Of a stretch of 64,000 nucleotides of DNA, positions 11,252 through 24,102 are shown one piece after another. Below the pieces are notes generated by a model. It was not told the DNA's origin. It was given only the letters and a program-made list of their open reading frames with translations, and searched no databases. The translations under genes and the position numbers were made by a program. Origin of the DNA: Hygrocybe punicea (Eukaryota > Basidiomycota > Agaricomycetes > Agaricales > Hygrophoraceae); NCBI GenBank assembly GCA_963556145.1, contig OY744466.1, positions 5,875,820 to 5,939,819 of the forward strand, given 5' to 3'. The number at the start of each line of letters is the position of its first letter. Position 1 is the stretch's first letter.

Positions 11252-14200
11252 ATGTAAGTGCCATGGTTTGCATCATCAACACCCACTCATGTCATTACAT
11301 CTAAATTCAGGCATAACATCCAACAAACCCCTCGCAGTGCTGCACGTCAGAGTGAGCGTGATGAACGTCAGCTGGACAGTCCTGTACATCGTCGTATTCC
11401 TCAGCAAACAGACCTTCCACCTCCACCCATCCTGCCTTTAAATTTGCCCTTCGTCAATCAAATTCAAGTGCCCCCCTACCAGGGTGGTGACCCTTTTGTC
11501 ACTCCACCAACTTCTTCTCCTGCTGCTGCCAGACTGGCTTTAGATGACTTGAGGGCACAAGCAGCTGCTACCAGTGCCATTTTGTTACAAACAGGCAGGC
11601 GGCGGCAGCATGGAAGAGCACCACGGAGGGCTCCTGCTCAGGGCCCTTTGCCTGCCCTGACTCCTGCTCCAACTCCTTCCACACCACACCTGCTGCGTTA
11701 CCAGGTAGTGTATTTTACATCAATTGAGTCCTTTGGCTGACCCTTCCATCCAGCCTGCTCAAGAGAATGCCATCGCTGGCCCATCCACTGTGAGACCTGC
11801 TGTGCAATGGGTGGAATATGTGAATCCAAATGTGAGTTATGCAATGAATGGCCATGATCACATTCTCACAATATATTTAGAATGCTGTTGCTGGCCCATC
11901 CAATCCAAGACCCATTATGCCATTGGCTGGACCTGTGATTCCAGATGTGAGTTACTGCAATTTTATTAAAATGTTGTTAATCTCACTGGCTTTGTAAGAA
12001 TGTTCGAGTTGCTCAATATGAGGAGATTAGACAGTTTGTGACAGCCAGAGATCCATCTCCACTGCATCCACCACAACCTTCTCCTTCTCCACCCCCACCA
12101 CCTCCTCTTGAATTGCCAGAGGCACGCCGTCCTTTCAATAAGAATAGTATCATTGTCCATGACTTGGGGCACATGAATGTGATCTGCCACAATTGTAATG
12201 CCTTACACTGGGCTGCAGAGAGATTAGCAGAGTCATCTCTCCACAATCCCAAGTTTGGCATGTGTTGCTACCAAGGCAAAGTCTCTCTCCCTCCTCTTGA
12301 GCCACCTCCTGCCGAGTTGCGCCACCTTTACGATCATAATGATGACCAAGCAAAACAATTTCGTGGTCACATCAGACAGTATAACTCAGCATTGGCAATG
12401 ACCTCCATTGGCCAGGATGCTGGTAGGCAACTTCACATAGATCACACCGTTAATCAAGGAGCTGGTCCCTGGGTTTATAAAATACATGGTGCCTGTCATC
12501 ACTTCACTGGCTCTCTTCTACCTCAAGAGGGGAGACAGCCTGCCTATGCTCAGCTGTACATTTGGGATCCAGTGCAGGCACTCAATATTCGCATGAACAA
12601 CCGTGCAAATACAGGCTTGGATCGCAGGACAATGCGTCTATTGCAGGACATGCTCTATCGTAAACACCCTTCAGTTGCCCTTTACAAGCAAGCATTGGAA
12701 CTCACAGCCCACATGCAACCTAACCAGGATTGCAGGATCCTTCTCCACTTTGACAAAGACTGTGACCAGCGTCGTTACAATCTTCCTGGTGCACAAAACA
12801 GGGAGATAGCAGTCATAGTTCCTGGTGAAGGTGATAAAACAATGGAGCCCCGTGATATTATCCTCCACAGGAGGGGTGGTGGTCTAAAGCGCATTAATGA
12901 CATGAGTCCCATGTACCAGTCTCTACATTTTGTCTTGCTCTTCCCTACTGGCCAGCTGGGTTGGCATAAATTGCTTGAACGTGGTCATGATGATGGTCAG
13001 GAGCCAGGAGATGGTCATGTGGTTGCTGTCAGGAGACGTAAAAAACTCTCCATGATAGAGTACTTTGCCTACCGTCTGCATCCCCGTCAAAATGAATCAA
13101 ACCACATTTTCAAGGCATGCAATCTCTTTCAGGAGTACATTGTGGATTCTTAGGCATCTGCAGAGCAATATTCCCTCAATTGGTTCAGACATAATCAAGA
13201 TAAAATCCGCTCAGAGGTTTATAGTGATCTTGCACATGCTGTTGCTCAAAATCCTCATGTTGATGGTCAAGAAAGGGGAAAGCGTCTCATCCTTCCCTCT
13301 TCATTCACTGGTGGCACTCGCGCTATGGTTCAGAATCTCCAGGATGCCCTTGCCATAAATCGCTATTTTGGAGGTGCCGATTTTTTCTTGACCATGACAG
13401 CAGATCCAAAGTGGCCAGAGATTACAAGAGAGCTACTTCCTGGACAGACAGCAGCAGATAGACCAGATTTGGTCACCCGTGTCTTCAGAGCCAAGGCAGC
13501 TCAATTGCTGGATGATATACACAAACGTCATGTCCTTGGTGCTGCTGTTGGTCGGGTCTGGACCATCGAGTTCCAAAAGAGGGGTTTGCCTCACATGCAC
13601 ATGATCATCTTCCTCGATCGTGATCACAAGCTCCGCACTCCAGAGGAGATCAACAGCGTGATTTCAGCTGAGTTTCCTGACAAAGACACTCAACCTGAGC
13701 TCTATGACTTGGTCTGCAAGCACATGGTCCATGGTCCCTGTGGCCCAGCTAACCCAAATGCACCCTGCATGAAGGATGGCAAGTGCTCAAAGGGTTTTCC
13801 AAAGGAGTTTCATGAGGCAACCATCCTCTCTGAGGATTCATATGCCACTTACAGGAGGAGGGATGATGGCAGGAAGCACATTGTCAGAGGCAAAGAGGTT
13901 GACAATCGCTGGATCGTTCCTTACTCCCCCTGGTTCCTCTATCGCTATAAGTGCCACATAAACCTGGAGTCGGTCTTCTCCATAAAGTCCATAAAGTACA
14001 TTTACAAGTATGTCTACAAGGGACACGACCGTACCACCATGCAGTTTGGCACAGCCCAGGATGAGGTTCAGCTGTACCTTGATGCTCGCTATGTCTGCTC
14101 ATGTGAGGCCTTTTGGCGTATAGTCCACTTCAGAACTCATGAAGAGTTTCCTCCTGTCTATCGACTCGAAGTTCACCTGCCTCTGCAACAGAATGTCACT

Positions 14201-16330
14201 TATGTTCCAGAACCTGGCCAAAACATGCAGGAAGTCTTGGACCGTGCCAAGGATACATCTCTCATGGGCTACTTTAAAGCTAATCAGGCTCATGAAGTAG
14301 CTCGCAATATCCTTTACCAGGACTTCCCTGGGAACTTTGTCTGGAATGAATCCAAGCATATGTGGACTGTCCGAAAAAAAGGCTTTGCAATTGGGAGAAT
14401 GTACTATGCTCATCCAACTTCCGGTGAACGCTTCTACCTTCGCCTCCTCCTCACTTCAGTCAAGGGTGCCACCTCTTTTGAGCACCTGCGCACAGTTGAT
14501 GGTGTTGTTCATCCTACATTCAAGCAGGCTTGCCTTGCATTGGGTCTTCTTGAGGATGATCAGGAGTGGATTCAGTGTCTCAATGAGGCCAGCATCATGC
14601 AAACAGGTTCTCAGCTCCGCCACCTCTTTGTCACCATCCTCTGTGATTGCAGTCCAGCTCAGCCAGAACTTCTTTGGGACCAGTTCAGGGAGCACATCTG
14701 CGATGACTTGAAGCATGCTCTTCGTCATAGAGGCATTCAGGAACCGAGTGACAATCAGGTCTATGATTATGGCCTGTATCTCATCGAGCGCATGTTGAGG
14801 TTCAGGGGAAAATCTTTGAAGGACTATGACCCTATGCCTGAGCCACAAGAGGATTGGGATCAGCAGTTCGGAAATCATCTTATCTTGGAACAAAGAGACT
14901 ATGATCCAGAACAGCAGGCTGCTCTTGCCCAAGCACGTATCCCTACCCTCAATCCAGATCAACATGCTGCATTTGATGATATTATGCAAGCAGTTACTAC
15001 CCGCTCTGGACAGTGCTACTTCCTTCATGGCTCTGGTGGAACTGGCAAGACCTACATATACAATACTCTTTGCTACGCACTCCGTTCCCAGGCAAAGATC
15101 GTGCTGTGTACTGCTTCATCTGGCATTGCTGCTCTCCTGCTCATCGGAGGTCGCACCACTCATTCCCGTTGCAAGATTCCCATCATCCTCCATGAAGACT
15201 CCATCTGCAATATCTCAAAGAATTCTCTTGAGGCAGACCTGTTCAGAGCAACTGATCTCATCATCATTGATGAGATCACCATGCAGCATCGCCATGCTGT
15301 GGAGGCTCTTGATAGAACTCTCCAGGATATTCTCAACTCCAACAAGATCTTTGGAGGGATCTCTGTCGTCTTCGGTGGTGACTGGAAGCAGATCCTGCCT
15401 ATTGTCATCAAGGGGTCACGTCCTCAGATTGTAGGTGCATGTCTTCAGCGGTCCAGGATTTGGGAGGAGCTCAAGGTCTTGAAACTCAACACCAACATGC
15501 GCCTCATGCAAGGACACCAGGAGGAGAATGACTTTGCCAAGTGGCAGCTGGAAGTCGGTAGTGGGAAACACACTGACAATGTCAACAATGTCAACATCCC
15601 TCCTAAATTCCAGCTCCCACAAAACACAGTCGAGGCTCTCATCACTCACATTTACCCTGGCATAAACCTCCTCCCTCATCCTTCTGATGCCTACTTTGCA
15701 GAGCGCTCCATCCTCTCAGCTCGCAATGATGACGTCCATGAGTTAAACAAGAGGATACTCATAGACTTTCCAGGCCAAGAAAAGATTTTCCACAGTGTTG
15801 ATACAATTAAAGATACTGGCAATCAAGATGTCATGTATCCTGTGGAATATCTTAACAGCATAAATCTCTCTGGAATGCCTGTTGCAAAGCTGGCTCTCAA
15901 AGTTGGTGTTCCCGTCATGGTTTTGCGCAATCTCAATCCTCAACAAGGCGTATGTAATGGTTCCAGGGGCATAGTAACTCGCTTTGCTAATCGTGTCATT
16001 GAAATTCGTCTCCTCACTGGTGATCATGCTGGCAAGCATGTCTTCATTCCTCGCTTGAAGATAGAACCTTCAGATGCTCAACTTCCTTTTCAATTTTCTC
16101 GCTTTCAATTTGCATTGTCTCTTGCTTTTGTCATGACCATCAATAAAGCTCAGGGTCAATCTCTCAAACTTGCTGGTTTGGACTTTAGAACTCCTCCTTT
16201 CGCTCATGGCCAATTCTATGTTGCAGTTTCTCGAGCTACATCAGTCAATAGTTTAAAAATAATTTGGGATCCTAAATTACCATCTCCAACCACAAAGAAT
16301 ATTGTATATCCTGAAGTATTATTAGATTAG
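11252..16330 (+). pseudogene. Helitron Rep-helicase, one in-frame stop
   Basis: This protein nicks DNA, covalently joins it through Tyr, and unwinds it for rolling-circle transposition. Proposed exons: 11252-11253 (ATG split as AT|G), 11311-11703, 11754-11831, 11881-11946 and 11999-16330. The N-terminal part is Pro/Gln-rich. A Cys cluster (MNVICHNCNALHW ... MCCYQGK) lies near 12170. The Helitron-like N domain ends in FQEYIVDS. A TAG at 13151 stands where TGG (Trp) is usual, and the frame continues unchanged. Rep motifs follow: LPHMHMIIFLD (HxH) and IKYIYKYVYKG (two Tyr). The Pif1-type helicase shows GSGGTGKTY (Walker A), LIIIDEITM (Walker B), GGDWKQILP and MTINKAQGQSL. Length, about 1600 residues, is usual. 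Apart from the single stop it looks intact; readthrough or a recent mutation are both possible. Confidence 0.9.
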
Positions 16331-16387
16331 CTTCTTTTATATTCTGTACTCCAATAAATGTAACTTTTCTTCCTAGCACTTTAGATC

Positions 16388-16434
16388 CCGTGGTTCACGG
16401 GATTATCACCTCCCTACACGGGTCCTAAACCTAG
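16388..16434 (+). terminator. Helitron 3' terminal hairpin and CTAG end
   Basis: A 6-bp stem (CCCGTG/CACGGG) with a 3-nt loop lies about 30 nt before CTAG, the position of the rolling-circle stop signal in Helitrons. The same block in variant form ends the next element at 18714. Confidence 0.85.
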
Positions 16435-18714
16435 TCTGTAGTTAATCAGAGCTTGGACGCGTGACCTGACAAATTAGGCGAATGCTGACCAATAAGCTGA
16501 GTTCAAGTTTTGTTCCCAGGCAGAGTGGGGGGGGTTGGGATGGTGACACATTGGTTGGATGGCCGCAGAGTTGGGTGTGGGGGATGGCAGGGGTTGTGGG
16601 GGGACCTGTAAATCTTTTGGGGGGGTCCGGTTGGATTCGAGCTGGCAGGTGGGGGATTTATGGCAGATTGGGCACTGTTTGTAATGCCGTGGCTGGAATA
16701 GGGCATGCGAATTTTCGGTAAATTACATGCATATTCTACACTATATATGCAACATTTTGTCCCACCAAAAGGAGTCCCCATGTGGTGTGTGTGAGCCTGC
16801 AGAATGTCAGGAAAGTGAAGGTGGTCCAGAGTTGTGGCTGAAATTCGGACTCAGTTCGAAATCCACAGCCAGAGCGTTCACACTCAGCCAAACTCAAATC
16901 CTTCTGCTCATCAACATCCTATCCTCTCCATTCCTGACTCTCCTGCCGGCTTCCTGCTGCTCCTGCTGCCCCACAACTTTCCCATCCCTCTCTACTGTCT
17001 CCTACCCCCCTCCAGGCAACTTTTTGGCCCCCCCAAAGTTGACCAATGGACAGCAACAGTGCCACCAGTGCCCCCAGCAAGAGAGGTGCATTCTGGCTGC
17101 TTTTTAACACCATGGGGGAGTTCTGAGGGCAGCAGGAGTTGTGGTGCACCCACCCCCTGCTGTTTCAGGTGAGTTTTCAGTTTAATTGACTGTATTGGAG
17201 GGGGACTGATATGGGAGTGATCACCCAGGCTTCACCCCCCACTCTCTGCCCTCCCATCACCCCATCCAGCTCACCCCTACCTCCCCTCAACCCCCCTGCA
17301 CTCCCTCCACCCATCCCCCACCCCCCCTCTGCTTCCCTCCCCTCCCTGGCCTGTTCTGGCCCCTCCCTCCACCTCCCTGCCTTTTTCCCCTCTCCAGCCC
17401 CTTCCTTTAGCCCCCATTCACTTTCCTATCACTGTCCTGCACTCCCTCCACCCATTCACCCATTCCCCACCCCCACCCCTGCTTCCCTTCCCTTCCTGGC
17501 CTGTTCTGGCTACCTCCTCCACCTCCCTCCTTTCCCCCCCCCTCCAGCCTCTTCCTTTAGCACCCATCTACCCCCCATCACTCTCCTGTGTCATGTCTCT
17601 CACCACACTGTGCCTGTACCCTCTGTAGTAGCTCATTTTGTATGATATTGACATTTAATTTAATTTAATTTAATTTAACTTATTAAATAATTAAATAATT
17701 AATAACTACTTAACGATGGCTGAACCAATCCAGTGTCAAGACTTCACTACTGTGAATCCTGTCTTCAGGAGGCAACCAGACTATTCTCCACTGTACCGGT
17801 GGGAGTCTATGTGATATTTACCTGTAACATCAAGCATGGTGAGGTCTCAGCAGTAAACATAATACATTCCAGACATACATGAAATTATAGGAATTCAAAA
17901 AATCTTTTCTTCTTCAGCATTTACTACTGAGATATACACCTACCAGTGGAATTAATTGCTAAACCTGTCTTGGTGAGCTTGCACAATGAGTGGTAGGATA
18001 ATGCGACCATGTCCTGGGACCAGTGGCATAACCTGAGGAAGAAAGTGTATTTGTTAGGTAAGACAGCAAGATATTAGCATTCACAGAAAGATCAGAAAAA
18101 CAGGGGTGAGTTAGAATGCAAGGGGAGCGCAAGAAAATTATATTACCTGGAAACGGTGAGCTAACAAAGCAACAGTGTAAACACAATGACAGAGATTTAC
18201 AAAGAAGACTTACAGTTGGGAGTAGTGAGACTAAGATCAGGCTGTGACTACATCACACAAAATGTAGTTGGTCTCACCAACAGTTACAATGTATGCAACA
18301 TACACTGGGGCCAAGATCTCAGGTCTCAACATAACATATTGCACATCAATATAATTTTTGGCAGAATTCACATTACACAGAATTTACTGTAGATTATATT
18401 TTGCCTAACAATCCTCAAGGACATATTCCACATACAAAACCCAAAAATATTCTCTGTACCTATCTTGATTATTATATGTTCACCCAACACCAAATAAAAT
18501 TCACAATTGTTCCTTTACTACCTATTACCATTAATTATTGACACCTAATAGTCGAGGAGGCGGGGCTGAGCGTAGCGAGGTCTCAGCCCCCTCCATGAAT
18601 CATGATATATTCCACATAACATGTCCAAAAACATCCCTACAGTCTTTTCTTTCTAGGACTTTAGATCCCATCCAGGACGGGATTATCGCCTCCCTGGACG
18701 GGTCCTAACCCTAG
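16435..18714 (+). mobile_element. Non-autonomous Helitron in tandem
   Basis: It starts with TCTGTAGTTAATCAGAG directly after the CTAG of the first Helitron. For about 1.2 kb it repeats that element's 5' region, including the C-rich tract and the TTTAATTTAATTT run near 17655. It ends with a variant of the same 3' block at CTAG|T (18711-18714). It has no Rep-helicase. The inner part (17700-18540) is unlike the first Helitron and shows no gene I can name. Confidence 0.85.
18562..18590. repeat. GGGGCTGAG/CTCAGCCCC hairpin
   Basis: A 9-bp perfect stem, extended by GAGG/CCTCC outside, with an 11-nt loop (CGTAGCGAGGT). It is GC-rich inside an AT-rich stretch of the second Helitron. It may be the 3' hairpin of another element nested there. 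Confidence 0.6.
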
Positions 18715-20736
18715 TTCATAAACAATGAAGCCTGGCACTCAGCCAGTCACAAGTAGCTAAAGTGACATTTTTTCAACCAATTCCAAGCCATTAAACCAAA
18801 CACCCATAAAGGATTCATTAGTGGTATGGAGGTCGTGCATAGAGATTTCAGATTGGGAGGCCAATCATCCTGTCTATTCTGTGAGCCATGGACACTCAGG
18901 CTAATTTCTCCTTTGAACCTGCATCAATTTGTCCACAGCATCTTTCCATAATAGTTTGCCTGAAATATCTAGCAAGTCATTGTGCTCAGGGTACTTTGGA
19001 TAGTTGATGAAAATGCAGCTGTTTTGCATCCTCTGTACCTTCCATAGTCAATGTATCATGCCATCTATTTCCTGACAATGTTCCATGAGCACATTAAGAA
19101 ATCTGTCCTGGATGTGACCAATGAGATTTTCCTTGCAAATCCAACAATGATGCAGTGGTTCAAATTCAACCGTGAGTGGTGAAGTTGGCCATGGCATGCC
19201 AGTGAAAGGTGCCATAGGTATGATGTAGTGTAATACTGGGGAGCCACTGTAGGATCAAATTTACCAAGGTGACCATTTCATAGAGGTAGTTCCTGATCTG
19301 CATGAGGCCAGTATCTAACCAACTAACAATGTTTGGAATTCCACACTTCAGGCTACCACTGATGCTGAACAACTAGTTACATCTCTACCCTAGTACTGAA
19401 CCATCTACATGTTGGTAAAAGCACTGGTCCACCCTGGGATAAAACCATTGTCCCTGAAACAATAGTTTGGGATGTTCCATTGTCCCTGGGACAATATGTG
19501 GGATATCCCCAAGGATGACATTGAGTGGTGTGTCTTGTCCCATGTCCCATGGGACATCCCTGGCAGAGGAGGTGTCTGGGGGCATTTGAGATGTCTCATC
19601 CTTGAATGGAAAACTCAGAGTGATGATGGTGTCTAGTTGTTAATTTCAAGGTCTTGTCATGGCTACTATAGGTACCATGGGCACATAACATAGTATAAGA
19701 TTGTAATATAAGAAATCATAGCAATCCAAGTAGGACAACAGTTGATCAAATACACCTTATAGCTAAGAATAATGAAGATATCTATCAAGTGTCAGGGAGC
19801 TGATTGTCCTTTGGGGTCAGTTATAAGGAGTGAAGATCAAGTAGTTGTTTTCATATATAAAGATGGAAGGAGTGGGGGGGAAAAAGTGCTAGAGATGTTG
19901 GGTAATGAGATGGGAAAGAGGGGTGTGTGCTTCTAGTAAACCAATCTCTTATTCATATGGCAAGCTGAAGCTTATAGGGGAGTGAGTGAGTAGAGCATGT
20001 ATAATAGACAAAGAGAAGAAGGGCTACATATGCAGAGGAGAGGCTGAACTGAAAATTAGACAAGTGTATTATAAAGAGGATTTGATTAGGATATCAGTGG
20101 TTATTACATTATTGGCTGTGCATATAATGGCTGACTGGGATGCAGATGCAGAGGAGAGATCTAATTTTTTATTTATATATCTATGTTAAGATTGCAGTGC
20201 TTCTTGAGGAAAGTGGACTTAGGCTTAAAGTAAGAAGACATCTCACAGAAGCTTGGTTGGGACATCCCTGCCAGCTTGTGGGACATCCCACAGTCATGTC
20301 TGAGACATGCCTGCTGGCTTGTGGAATCTCCAACAAGCTTGTCTGGGACATCTCTGTCAGCTTATGGGACATCCCACAGTCTTGGTGGGACATCCCTGTC
20401 AGCTTTTGGGATGTCCCACAGTAAGTTTGTGAGATATCGATCTACAGGCTGGTGGGACTGCCTGTTTAATGATTCACAATCCATATGTTACATAATTTTA
20501 AATAATTTACATTGAGTAACTACTTAAAATAGATATAGCAAATTAAATAATTCTTTTACCTAAATACATGGTATTCTACTTTATCAGGGGAGAGGCAGGG
20601 AGGTGGAGGTGGAGGACAGGACAGGAGAGGGGGAAATTGCAGGGGAAATTGCAGGTGGGCAGGGGGAGATGGGAAGAGGATGTGGATAGGAGATGGGGTT
20701 GGTGAATGGGCAGCAAATAGCCAGGGAGAGAAGGCA
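18715..20736. other. Gene-free degenerate stretch
   Basis: I see no supported gene. Copies of GGGACATCCC-type palindromes are scattered from 19430 to 19570 and become regular at 20252-20425. Confidence 0.45.
20252..20425. repeat. 21-22-bp tandem repeat, GGGACATCCC core
   Basis: Eight units with a period of 21-22 bp, each opening with a form of TGGGACATCCC and followed by TGCCAGCTTG or ACAGTCATG. The core is close to self-complementary (GGGACATCCC versus GGGATGTCCC). The period equals that of the TGCTCGA-type satellites elsewhere in the window, but the sequences are not clearly related. Confidence 0.75.
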
Positions 20737-21814
20737 TAAGGTTGACCACGGGTCTCGGACGGGTTGGCTTGGCTAACACCATACCCGCACCCACCGAACC
20801 CGTACCCGAGGCAGGTAAAACCCACACCTGCACCCGTTTGAGGACGGGTTGCGGCGGGTTCTCTATGCCATAGCCTGCGGAACACCCAGAAAGTGGTCAC
20901 CAACACCTGGCACACGTCAATTGACGTGGCACGGGTGTTTGGTGATGGCCTCTGGTGGTCCCTGGATGGTGATGCGGCGACACCACATTGTTGTCGTGTG
21001 GACATCATCGTCGTCGCGTCATTGCGTGGTGTGGTCGTGTTATCGGTGATGCGACCGACACAGTGGAGAACGACTCTCCAGACCTCAAGGGGAAAGGCTC
21101 AGGAGGAGCTGCAGCTGGGAGGGAGAAGCTAAGGAAAACCCTGGATGGATGACTAAGCTACTAACAGGAAAGGGAAAGACTATCTAAGGGTCCTCGGGGT
21201 CCTAGGGGCTCGCAGCACCTGCTGCAACGGTGACACCACATCGTCATCGACGACGTTGCCGTCATGTCATCGCGTCATGTTGTCGTGTCGTGTCATCATC
21301 GCATCGTCACATCTGAGTCCGAGTCATCGCCATCGTTTGGCAAACACCACTGAACTAAAATAATAAAGTAACAAGCAATCAGCATGAAAAACTAATGAGA
21401 TAATAATAATGACGCACCTGACAGCCAGAGGGTGGGTGCACCACCTATCTGGCTGATTTCTATCCTGCTTTCTCATTGTCATTGTTGTTGTTGTTGTTGT
21501 TGTTGTTGTCGGAACGTTAACGAGAGGGCCAGGGTGTGAATGAATGAGGCTGATTGTGACGCGGTGACGTGTCGTGCTCATGCCACTGTCGTTGTTATCT
21601 AAAAAAATGAATATTAGTATAGTGTTAAAAGAAAAAAAGAAAAAAAACATACCTCAGGGTGTATAGCCCTCGTTGTTGCTAACCCGTCGAAAACCATGAA
21701 CCGCGGGTACGGGTCACGGTTTGGTCATGGGTGCCATATTCGGCAACTGTACCCGTACCCGCGCAACCCATTTTGGAAATACCACGGGTTGAACCGTACC
21801 CATGGTCAACCCTA
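20737..21814. mobile_element. hAT-type non-autonomous element 1
   Basis: The terminal inverted repeats are TAAGGTTGACCACGGGT and ACCCATGGTCAACCCTA. An exact 8-bp target duplication AGAAGGCA flanks it (20729-20736 and 21815-21822). An 8-bp duplication and a TAggg-like end are typical of the hAT superfamily. Both subterminal regions are crowded with ACCCGTACCC-type words, a likely transposase-binding pattern. There is no transposase. A (GTT)n run lies near 21483-21510. Confidence 0.88.
20902..20939. repeat. GTCAATTGAC-core palindrome, copy 1
   Basis: The inner CACGTCAATTGACGTG is perfectly self-complementary and is framed by AACACC and GGTGTT. It lies inside hAT element 1. Four related palindromes are at 23891, 24055, 34413 and 34679. 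Confidence 0.7.
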
Positions 21815-21994
21815 AGAAGGCAGGTTAGGAAGGGGGACAAGGGGTAAGAGACAATCAGGGGGACAAGGGAAAGGAGGAGGGAGGAGGGAGGAGGGGGAGG
21901 GGAAAGGAGGAAAAGAGAGGAACCAACAAAATTACATACTAGTGTTCCCCTGGTGTCCACACCCCTCTGCGTTCTCACCCTTGTCCCCATTGTA

Positions 21995-22150
21995 GTGGTT
22001 GTGCCTGACAGATCACATGACTAGTCCCTTAGTCAGTAGCTCTTCTGGATGTAGTAGACAGTCAATCCATCATATCCAGATCCACCTTTCCCTTCAAGTC
22101 CTGTGTGAGCCCTGAGAGGTCCCAAGGGACCTCTCCAACATTGTGATGAG
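21995..22150 (-). repeat. Interspersed repeat of the CAGGCACAACTA family
   Basis: Inverse and diverged copy of the sequence seen at 27640-27815, 41535-41690 and 50069-50224. Shared words include GATGTAGTAG, GATCACATGACT and the GGGACCTCTCC-like end. It contains no gene. The class is unknown; a SINE or a small LTR would be possible. Confidence 0.55.
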
Positions 22151-23890
22151 AGTCTTTTTCAACCCACCCATCTCTTTTCTCTCAGTTTCCCACTCCTTAC
22201 AATTCTTTTTTCGTGAGACAACCTTTTTCGGCTTCACCAACCACTGCTGTGCAACCACAGATTTTTCCCCTTATTCTCAGTCATACCGTACTTGAGTTAC
22301 CCCCCCAGCACTCTTGTTCAACCCACAAACGCCCCACGTCGCTCCAAAGACACAGGCATGATCTGTTTCGAACAAGCAGCCCAGACTGCATCATCTTGTT
22401 CGTGTCTTATTGTCCACCCTTCAATGACCCAAGACGACCCCCCACAGGCTTCGTTCAACATTCTACAGTGCCACCTCACCCCACATCACTTTAGAAACAC
22501 CATTGATGCCCATTTTTACACACAATGATCTACTGGCATTTTGCCACATCACACTTTCGACCCCCTCATTTTTTGTTTTTTGTTTTTTATTATTCCCAGC
22601 CCCAGGCAGGCTCATCCAACCCCATGGACCCAGGTTCAATGTACTGAAGCTCCAGGCTCACCTACACCTAGTGTTGCCATGGCTCGGTCCAGCTTGGCTC
22701 GGCTATGGCTAACAATGGCTAACCCATATATGGGTTGTTAGCTGGACCGGACCATTGTGGCAACGGCTAAACCGCAGCTATCCGTCCAAAAAAGGAAATT
22801 AATAGTGGACAACCAACAAGGTCCACTAATCTCACCACACAAACATGCGAGTGACACCACCATACCTGACGCCAACAGCCACAGCCACACCAACGCAGGC
22901 CGACCCAAAACAAAGGCCACAGCACCCCAACGGCGACCAGCAGAGGGGCAAGGAATGAAGCAGCAACAGAAGCAGCACTCCTGTTATGCCTTTTTTCTTG
23001 AATTTTTATTTTATTTTTACTACCAACTTATTTCTAATTACAGCACCAATGATCTCGAGGGAACAGCAGCCCAGACAGCAGCAGCAACGACCAATGACCA
23101 TGGTGACAGCAAACAGCAGCAGTGGCAACAATGGCAACAGCAGTGCCAGCAGCGACGACAAGCGACGCGTGCCAATCCCAGACACATTGGTAAGTTTTTT
23201 TTTCTTTCATTTTACTAACGAAGGTCTGTCTAGCTACGCACGGTGGTAACACGGCCGCATCCCAACACCCTGCAACCGGGACCTCAAACTCAGGCTCACA
23301 AGTTCAGGCACCACCGGCACCACCACCAACCATCAGTTTTGCTGCTACGGCTGCTGCGTTTGCCGGCACGTATGCCGGCAGATGTTGATGAGCAGGCATT
23401 CTCGCTTGGATCCAATGTGCTCCTGAGGCTAGACATGTATACTATCATGATGACAATGACCATGACGACGATCGCTCTGCAAAATTTATTACCATGATTG
23501 ATTCTTCGATGACCCAATTCCGCAGTGCCCAATGAGGTGGCCATGTGGAAATTATTGCCAACGACCGAGGCCATCGGATAACTCCCTCTTGGGTCAGCTT
23601 CAGCGACGACGAATTGCTGTAAGTCCATTTCGGATTCCGCAAATCCATTTTCATACTGACCCCGAATATGCACAGCGTCAGGGACAGCGCCTAAAATGTG
23701 TTCCACTCCAATCCCAAAAGCACTGTTTTCGGCGCCAAGTGGCTCATTGGACGCAAAATGGATGGCAAAGAGGTCAAGCGTGACATGAAACACTGGCCAT
23801 TCGTAGTCCACGAAAAGAATGGCAAACGAAGACGAGAAGTCCCACTCCTCTCCCCATAGCCCTGCCCCACTGCCTCCCCAAGCCAACCAC

Positions 23891-23941
23891 CTCGCGAATG
23901 GGTACGGCCATGTCAATTGACGTGCACATAGCATTCGCGAG
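23891..23941. repeat. GTCAATTGAC-core palindrome, copy 2
   Basis: The outer arms CTCGCGAATG and CATTCGCGAG are perfect inverses. The inner GTCAATTGAC is self-complementary. Total about 51 bp, inside hAT element 2. Confidence 0.8.
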
Positions 23942-24054
23942 GTGAACACAAGGACCATAACAACGGCAACAGCTGACGAGGTCAATGGACAGGGCAGGAG
24001 CAATAGGAAAGGAAATGAGGACAAGTCCACCCCTCTCCCTGCTGCCCAGCCCAC

Positions 24055-24102
24055 CTCGCGAATATATATGGCTGCGTGAATTGACGTGTGTGCAGTATTC
24101 AC
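24055..24102. repeat. GTCAATTGAC-core palindrome, copy 3
   Basis: A diverged copy: CTCGCGAATAT on the left, GTATTCAC on the right, and GAATTGACGTG in the centre. It lies 160 bp after copy 2 in the same element. Confidence 0.65.

Larger units (their letters stand above)
9508..16434 (+). mobile_element. Autonomous Helitron (6.9 kb)
   Basis: The 5' end is A|TCTGTAGTTAATCAGAG, matching the TC start and insertion after A expected of Helitrons. The 3' end has the hairpin CCCGTG-GTT-CACGGG (16388-16402) and, after ACGGGTCCTAAAC, stops at CTAG (16431-16434). It encodes a Rep-helicase (11252-16330) with the HxH, two-Tyr and Pif1 helicase motifs. The first 1.1 kb recurs at the start of the next element, which supports the 5' boundary. 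The last base pairs agree between the two elements and support the 3' boundary. Confidence 0.9.
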
